This document shows, one piece after another, positions 21,613 to 26,259 of a stretch of DNA of 26,259 bases. Position 1 is the first letter of the stretch; each line of letters starts with the position of its first letter. The stretch is from an uncultured Oscillospiraceae bacterium (GTDB lineage: Bacteria > Bacillota > Clostridia > Oscillospirales > Oscillospiraceae), in NCBI GenBank assembly GCA_910588365.1, contig CAJUQS010000038.1, forward strand, positions 1-26,259, written 5' to 3'. Made by a program: the position numbers and the translations under genes. Below the pieces are notes generated by a model. It did not search any database. It saw only the letters and a list, made by a program, of their open reading frames with translations, and was not told the origin of the DNA.

Positions 21613-22476
21613 ATGATTACCTACAACAACCTCTATTTGGAACTGCGCAAAAAACTGAAAGAAGCGGGCCTCCCTGGGGCGGCGCTGGAGGCGCGGGAGC
21701 TCCTCTGCCTCGGCAGCGGCAAGACCAGGGAAGAATTTTACCGGGACGCCCCCCTCTATGTGTCCCCGGAGACGGAGAAGGCCGTCCGTGCGCTGGCGCG
21801 GCGCCGCCTGGACGGGGAGCCGGCGGCCTACCTGCTGGGGGAGTGGGATTTCTGCGGCCTGACCCTGGATGTCTCCCCGGCGGTGCTCATCCCCCGGGTG
21901 GACACCGAGGTGCTGGCGGAGGAGGCCATCGCTTTCGTGCGGGAGCGAGGCCGGTGCCGCGTGCTGGACCTGTGCGCCGGCAGCGGCTGCGTAGGGCTGG
22001 CGGTAGCGGCCAGCGCCCCGGACTGCCGGGTGGTGCTGGGGGAGCTGGATCCGGAGGCCATGAAGGTCTGCCGGGGGAACATCCGCCGCTGCGGCCTGGG
22101 AGGACGGGTCTCCGCCGTGACCCTGGACGCCCTCCGCCCGCCCCCGGAGACCCTGGGGGAGTTCCAGTGCGTCGTCTGCAACCCGCCCTATATCCCGGAC
22201 GGGGACGTGCCTAACCTGGACCGGTCGGTCCGGGACTTCGAGCCCCACCTGGCCCTCTGCGGCGGGGAGGACGGGTACGACTTCTACACCGCCATTCTCC
22301 GGCATTGGAGGGACATCCTCGCCCCCGGCGGGCGGATGTATTTCGAGGTGGGCATCGGCCAGGCGGACACGGTCCGGGCCATGATGCGCGCCGGGGAGTT
22401 TGAGGACGTGACCGTGGTCCCGGACACCGGGGGAATCGACCGGGTGGTGTATGGGACGCTGGCAGAAATCATTTAG
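21613..22476 (+). CDS. prmC: Release-factor glutamine methyltransferase PrmC/HemK
   Basis: The 287-aa enzyme methylates the GGQ glutamine of peptide release factors with S-adenosylmethionine. The N-terminal helical domain covers 1-75. PRVDTE (94-99) is the family PRxDTE motif; VLDLCAGSGCVGLA (117-130) binds AdoMet; NPPYIP (190-195) is the NPPY active-site motif that holds the glutamine amide. Length is normal. ATG 21613 has AAAGAGG 4 nt upstream. No release-factor gene (prfA) is next to it, although that linkage is common. Confidence 0.95.
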   Translation: MITYNNLYLELRKKLKEAGLPGAALEARELLCLGSGKTREEFYRDAPLYVSPETEKAVRALARRRLDGEPAAYLLGEWDFCGLTLDVSPAVLIPRVDTEVLAEEAIAFVRERGRCRVLDLCAGSGCVGLAVAASAPDCRVVLGELDPEAMKVCRGNIRRCGLGGRVSAVTLDALRPPPETLGEFQCVVCNPPYIPDGDVPNLDRSVRDFEPHLALCGGEDGYDFYTAILRHWRDILAPGGRMYFEVGIGQADTVRAMMRAGEFEDVTVVPDTGGIDRVVYGTLAEII

Positions 22477-22557
22477 AGTCCGTACTTTGGGACAGCAGAT
22501 GCGGTACGATGGGATTAACCGATAAGATTCTAAAAACGTAAAACGGAGGAAAGCGGC

Positions 22558-22893
22558 ATGGCGATTACGGTGAATATTTACTACAGCGGCGAAAATGGAA
22601 GTGCGAGAAGGTTTGCGGAAGAGATGGTTTCGTCCGGGGTGGTCCGGGATATCCGCGCGGAGGACGGGAACATCCGGTACGAGTACTTTTTCCCCATGGA
22701 CGACTCGGAGACCGTGCTGCTCATCGATAGCTGGCAGGACCAGAGCTCCATCGACGTGCACCACGCCTCCCCCATGATGGCGCGGATCATAGAGCTGCGG
22801 GAGAAGTACGGCCTGGGCATGAGGGTGGAGCGGTACGTATCGGACGAGGCAGGGATCCCCCAAAAGGATAGAGCGTTTATCAAGGAAAAATAA
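22558..22893 (+). CDS. ABM-family putative quinol monooxygenase
   Basis: The 111-aa product belongs to the antibiotic-biosynthesis-monooxygenase (ABM) ferredoxin-like dimeric fold. Visible signatures are ARRFAEEMVSSGVVRDIRAEDGNIRYEYFFP (16-46), then VLLIDSWQDQSSIDVHHASPMM (53-74) with the paired His before the helix. Members of this YgiN-like group oxidise quinols or act on small aromatics; the family name does not imply antibiotic synthesis. GGAGGA lies 8 nt before ATG 22558. It ends only 23 bases before recA, so the two are probably co-transcribed. Confidence 0.85.
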   Translation: MAITVNIYYSGENGSARRFAEEMVSSGVVRDIRAEDGNIRYEYFFPMDDSETVLLIDSWQDQSSIDVHHASPMMARIIELREKYGLGMRVERYVSDEAGIPQKDRAFIKEK

Positions 22894-22916
22894 CGTCACA
22901 AAAGGAGAGACGTATT

Positions 22917-24032
22917 ATGGCTGAAAAAGACAAGAAACTGACCAAGACCGCCTCCGTGGCCAACGACAAGAAGGAGGCCATCCAGACCGCCATGAAGAAC
23001 ATCGAGAAGATGTACGGCAAGGGCTCCATCATGCGCCTGGGGGACCAGACCAACCTGAACGTGGAGGTCATCCCCACCGGCTCCCTGGCGCTGGATCTGG
23101 CTCTGGGCATCGGCGGCGTGCCCAGAGGCCGCATCATCGAGATCTACGGCCCCGAGTCCTCCGGCAAGACCACCCTGGCCCTCCACATTGTCTCCCAGGC
23201 CCAGAAGGCCGGGGGCGAGGTGGCTTTCGTGGACGCGGAGCACGCCCTGGACCCCACCTACGCCCGGGCCCTGGGGGTCAACATCGACGATCTGCTCATC
23301 TCCCAGCCGGACACCGGCGAGCAGGCCCTGGAGATCACCGAGGCACTGGTCCGCTCCGGCGCCCTGGACGTGGTGGTGGTGGACTCCGTGGCCGCCCTGG
23401 TGCCCCGGGCGGAGATCGAGGGCGAGATGGGGGACAGCTATGTGGGCCTCCACGCCCGGCTCATGAGCCAGGCCCTGCGCAAGCTGGCGGGCGCCATCAA
23501 CAAGACCCACTGCATCGTGGTGTTCATCAACCAGCTGCGCGAAAAGGTGGGCGTCATGTACGGCAACCCGGAGGTCACCACCGGCGGCCGGGCGCTGAAG
23601 TTCTACGCCTCCGTGCGCATCGACGTGAGAAGGGTGGAGACGCTGAAGGCCGGCGGCGAGATGATCGGCAACCGCACCCGGGCCAAGGTGGTCAAAAACA
23701 AGATGGCCCCCCCCTTCCGGGAGGCGGAGTTCGACATCATGTACGGCGAGGGCATCAGCCGCCTGGGCGAGCTGCTGGATCTGGCGGTGAAGCTGGAGCT
23801 GGTCCAGAAGTCCGGCTCCTGGTTCTCCATGGGGGAGACCCGGCTGGGCCAGGGCCGGGACGCGGCCAAGCAGTACCTCAAGGACAATCCGGAGGTGGCC
23901 GACAGCCTGGAGGCCGCCATCCGCCGGGACTTCTTCAAGCTCATGAGCACCCAGTCCCAGGTGGCTGCCAAGGCCGCGGGCCGGGCCGTGGACGTGTCCG
24001 CCGAGGACTTCGACGACGAGGACGAGGCGTAG
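22917..24032 (+). CDS. recA: Recombinase RecA
   Basis: The 371-aa product is the strand-exchange ATPase of homologous recombination and the co-protease for LexA. Walker A is GPESSGKT (78-85); Walker B is the VVVVDSVAAL segment; loop L1 (EIEGEMGDSYVGLHARLMSQALRKL) and loop L2 (NQLREKVGVMYGNPEVTTGGRALKFY) are intact. The C-terminus is acidic (DFDDEDEA). AAAGGAG stands 9 nt before ATG 22917. No canonical Firmicutes LexA box (GAACN4GTTC type) was seen just upstream or ahead of the preceding ABM gene. Confidence 0.98.
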   Translation: MAEKDKKLTKTASVANDKKEAIQTAMKNIEKMYGKGSIMRLGDQTNLNVEVIPTGSLALDLALGIGGVPRGRIIEIYGPESSGKTTLALHIVSQAQKAGGEVAFVDAEHALDPTYARALGVNIDDLLISQPDTGEQALEITEALVRSGALDVVVVDSVAALVPRAEIEGEMGDSYVGLHARLMSQALRKLAGAINKTHCIVVFINQLREKVGVMYGNPEVTTGGRALKFYASVRIDVRRVETLKAGGEMIGNRTRAKVVKNKMAPPFREAEFDIMYGEGISRLGELLDLAVKLELVQKSGSWFSMGETRLGQGRDAAKQYLKDNPEVADSLEAAIRRDFFKLMSTQSQVAAKAAGRAVDVSAEDFDDEDEA

Positions 24033-24084
24033 GCGTTTTCCGGGAAAAAGAACTGAAAATGCTTTCATGGATTTTTAAGCATGG

Positions 24085-24120
24085 GCGGGCGGGGCGCTGA
24101 TTTTGATGCGTTCCGCCCGC
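24085..24120 (+). terminator. Hairpin downstream of recA
   Basis: Bases 24085-24097 pair with 24108-24120 (13 bp with two G-U type pairs, 10-base loop). No T-run follows, so it is a moderate candidate terminator. Confidence 0.5.
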
Positions 24121-24167
24121 TCAGACTGTAAAGCGGTAAAAAATACGTAATTTTCTCCAGGAAACAC

Positions 24168-24195
24168 TTGAAATTATCAGAAAATTGTATATAAT
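24168..24195 (+). promoter_or_regulatory. Sigma-70-type promoter of the GH13 gene
   Basis: TTGAAA (24168-24173) and TATAAT (24190-24195) are 16 bases apart in an AT-rich stretch. Transcription would start near 24202, about 48 bases before the start codon. Confidence 0.8.
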
Positions 24196-24249
24196 AGAAT
24201 TCCATTGTCTTAGATGTACTTTGAAACTTACTCCAGGAGAAAACTGCCT

Positions 24250-26124
24250 ATGAGTATGCCGGTTTTTGATTCCCGCGATCCCCGCTGCAAGTACCCCTAT
24301 GGCGCACTCCCCTGTTCCACCCGGATTTTTCTCACGCTCCGGCCGCCCCAGGCCGAGGGCTTTGCCTCCTGTACGCTGGTGGCTCTGGCCGAGTTCGCCT
24401 CCCGCCGCTGGGAGGTCCCCCTCTATCCCGCGGGGGAGGAGGAGGACCGGACCCTCTTTGCCGGGGTCTGCGATCTGCCGGAGGAGCCGGATCTGGTCTG
24501 GCTCTGCTTCCGCTTTACCCGGCACAGCGGGCAGGTGGTCTGGCTGGGGAAAAACGGACTGTGCGGCGAGGGGGAGTCGGTCTGCTGGCAGCAGACGGTC
24601 TACGACGACACCCTCTCCACGCCGGACTGGTTCGGCCGGGGCGTGACCTACCAGATCTTCCCCGACCGCTTCCGCCGCACCGGGGTGCCCGATCCCCGGG
24701 GGATGCTGGGGAACCGGGTGGTCCACCGGAACTGGGAGGAGCTGATGGAGTACCTGCCTGACGAGTGGGGGGAGATCCGCAACCGGGACTTCTTCGGCGG
24801 CAGTCTGGCCGGAATTGAGGAGAAGCTGGACTATCTGGAGGGCCTGGGGGTTTCCACCCTCTACCTCTGCCCCATCTTTGAGTCGGACAGCAACCACCGC
24901 TACAACACCGGGGACTACGACAAGGTGGACCCCATGCTGGGCACGGAGGAGGATTTCTGCCGCCTGTGCAGGAAGGCCGGGGAGCGGGGCATCCACGTGA
25001 TGCTGGACGGAGTGTTCAACCACACCGGCAGCAACAGCCGCTATTTCAACGCCTGCGGGACCTACCCCTCCCTCGGCGCGGCGCAGAGCTACGAGAGCCC
25101 CTACATCTCCTGGTACAGCTTTCAGGAGTGGCCGGTGCGCTATGACAGCTGGTGGGGCATCCACACCCTGCCCGCCGTCAACGAGATGGACCCGGATTAC
25201 ATTGATTTCATCATTGAGGGGCCGGACTCTGTCATCCGCCGCTGGCTGCGCTCCGGGGCGGACGCCTGGCGGCTGGACGTGGCGGACGAGCTGCCCGACG
25301 AGTTCATCGCCCGCATCCGGCGGGTGATGATGGAGGAGAAGCCGTCGAGCTTCCTGCTGGGGGAGGTCTGGGAGGACGGAAGCAACAAGATCGCCTATGA
25401 CCAGCGGCGGCGCTACCTGCTGGGGCGGGAGACCCACGGCCTGATGAACTACCCCTTCCGGGTCAGCGCCCTGGACTACCTCCGGGGCGGCGGCGCGGAG
25501 CACTTCCGGGAGGCCATGGAGGTCATCCGGGAGAACTACCCCCCTCCCGCCTTTTACAGCGGGATGAACATGCTGGGCACCCACGACAACCCCCGGGTGC
25601 TGACCATGCTGGGCACCTGGCCGAAGGCGGCCCCCGCCTCCCGCACGGAGCGGGCCTACTACCGCATGACGCCGGAGGAGTACTACAAGGGCAGCCGCCT
25701 CCTGCAGGCGGGCGCGGTGCTGCTGTACGCCTTCCCCGGCTCGCCCACCGTCTTTTACGGCGACGAGGCCGGTATGGAGGGCTATGAGGACCCCTTCAAC
25801 CGCGGGACCTTCCCCTGGGGCCGGGAGGACCGGATGCTCCAGCGCCGCTTCGCCCTGCTGGGACAGCTGCGCAAGCAGCGCCGCTCCATGCAGATGGGGG
25901 ATCTCCGCTGGCTCCACGCCCGGGGACACGTTCTGGCCTTTTCCCGGGAGTGGGAGGGGGAGCGCACCGTGGCCGCCCTCAATGTGGGCCAGGAGGCGGA
26001 GCCCCTGTCCATCCTCTGGCCCGGACTCACGGCCACCGACGCCCTCACCGGGCAGCAGTTCCACGCGGTTCAGGGGAGGCTGGAGGTCTGCCTGCCGCCT
26101 ATGGACGCCATGCTCCTCATCTGA
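24250..26124 (+). CDS. Cytoplasmic GH13 alpha-glucan hydrolase (neopullulanase/cyclomaltodextrinase-like)
   Basis: The 624-aa product starts at ATG 24250, 9 nt after AGGAGA; an in-frame ATG at 24214 lacks such a site. There is no signal peptide. An N-terminal beta domain (1-120) is followed by the catalytic barrel: FGRGVTYQIFPDRF (128-141), DGVFNH (253-258), nucleophile D343 in AWRLDVADE, acid/base E372 in LLGEVWED, transition-state D446 in LGTHDNPR. Length, the QIFPDRF motif and the NTGDY/MLGT pattern fit the GH13 subfamily of neopullulanases and cyclomaltodextrinases, which cut alpha-1,4 (and some alpha-1,6) links of imported maltodextrins. The C-terminal beta domain covers about 550-624. 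It is a single gene with its own promoter. Confidence 0.9.
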   Translation: MSMPVFDSRDPRCKYPYGALPCSTRIFLTLRPPQAEGFASCTLVALAEFASRRWEVPLYPAGEEEDRTLFAGVCDLPEEPDLVWLCFRFTRHSGQVVWLGKNGLCGEGESVCWQQTVYDDTLSTPDWFGRGVTYQIFPDRFRRTGVPDPRGMLGNRVVHRNWEELMEYLPDEWGEIRNRDFFGGSLAGIEEKLDYLEGLGVSTLYLCPIFESDSNHRYNTGDYDKVDPMLGTEEDFCRLCRKAGERGIHVMLDGVFNHTGSNSRYFNACGTYPSLGAAQSYESPYISWYSFQEWPVRYDSWWGIHTLPAVNEMDPDYIDFIIEGPDSVIRRWLRSGADAWRLDVADELPDEFIARIRRVMMEEKPSSFLLGEVWEDGSNKIAYDQRRRYLLGRETHGLMNYPFRVSALDYLRGGGAEHFREAMEVIRENYPPPAFYSGMNMLGTHDNPRVLTMLGTWPKAAPASRTERAYYRMTPEEYYKGSRLLQAGAVLLYAFPGSPTVFYGDEAGMEGYEDPFNRGTFPWGREDRMLQRRFALLGQLRKQRRSMQMGDLRWLHARGHVLAFSREWEGERTVAALNVGQEAEPLSILWPGLTATDALTGQQFHAVQGRLEVCLPPMDAMLLI

Positions 26125-26259
26125 GAGCCTGTTTAACATCTCCCCGCGCCCGCCTTGGCGGCATATTTTCCGCCCTGACTGCGTTAAAAATCCTTGCAAT
26201 CCGTCAGGATTCTGCAACAGGCGCATCGAGCGCCTGTGCAGAATAATCGTGCATGACCC
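26125..26259. repeat. Left part of a foldback (MITE-like) repeat
   Basis: It begins directly after the GH13 stop codon with GAGCCTGTTTAACATCTC, inverse of 175-192 with one mismatch. Near its end ATTCTGC-A-ACAGGCGC pairs with GCGCCTGT-GCAGAAT as a 15-bp bulged hairpin. The final 32 bases equal the first 32 of the window. No gene is present. Confidence 0.7.

Noticed and set aside
22558..22893. Antibiotic biosynthesis cluster suggested by the ABM family name
   Set aside because: The family is broad and mostly of quinol or unknown function; no biosynthetic genes are nearby.
1..26259. Circular plasmid or phage suggested by identical ends
   Set aside because: recA, typA and prmC are chromosomal housekeeping genes, no replication or phage genes are present, and the shared 32 bases lie inside a dispersed-type foldback repeat.

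Overview
The window looks like chromosomal DNA from a fairly high-GC anaerobic member of the Bacillota, most like gut Clostridia of the Oscillospiraceae type (Flavonifractor/Lawsonibacter-like). This is an inference. It rests on strong AGGAGG-type ribosome binding sites, the typical Clostridia families (DUF1385/YqhQ next to prmC, YoaK/DUF1275, BMP-like proteins, PepSY and copper-amine-oxidase-N domains), GC-biased codon use, and intergenic spaces packed with palindromic repeats. recA, typA/bipA and prmC are single-copy housekeeping genes, so a plasmid or phage is unlikely.

Layout. 1-291: right half of a foldback repeat, then an upstream region. 292-3384 (+): a secreted TPR/GH26-like glycosidase with visibly lower GC than its neighbours, and a secreted protein with two stalk and two PepSY domains. 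3416-6175 (-): a metallophosphoesterase and an unusual cytoplasmic protein joining a ParB/Srx-like domain to a Bmp/PnrA-type binding domain. 6543-11341 (+): a signalling operon of soluble hybrid histidine kinase, OmpR-type regulator and membrane kinase, followed by a YoaK-like membrane protein. 11399-14791 (+): YfcE-type phosphodiesterase, a small charged protein, and the ribosome-associated GTPase TypA/BipA. 14792-15397: about 600 bp without a gene, holding a duplicated hairpin and a 156-bp MITE-like element. 15398-20154 (+): a lipoprotein with DxDGDG-type repeats, an OmpR-type regulator and its presumed kinase. Regulator and kinase are split by a roughly 1.1-kb cassette carrying divergent small genes (an XRE regulator and a DUF6809-like protein). 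20263-24032 (+): yqhQ, prmC, an ABM-type monooxygenase and recA. 24250-26124 (+): a cytoplasmic GH13 alpha-glucan hydrolase. 26125-26259: left half of a foldback repeat.

No complete novel defence or mobile system is evident. The most unusual content is the cassette between regulator and kinase, bounded by two nested sets of inverted repeats and by terminators that face out of it, with one gene whose best start codon is ATA. Next are a family of five gene-end elements whose paired hairpins change sequence but keep pairing, and the ParB-like/Bmp fusion. The window begins and ends with the same 32 bases, inside one foldback repeat family; this is most simply an assembly break at a dispersed repeat.
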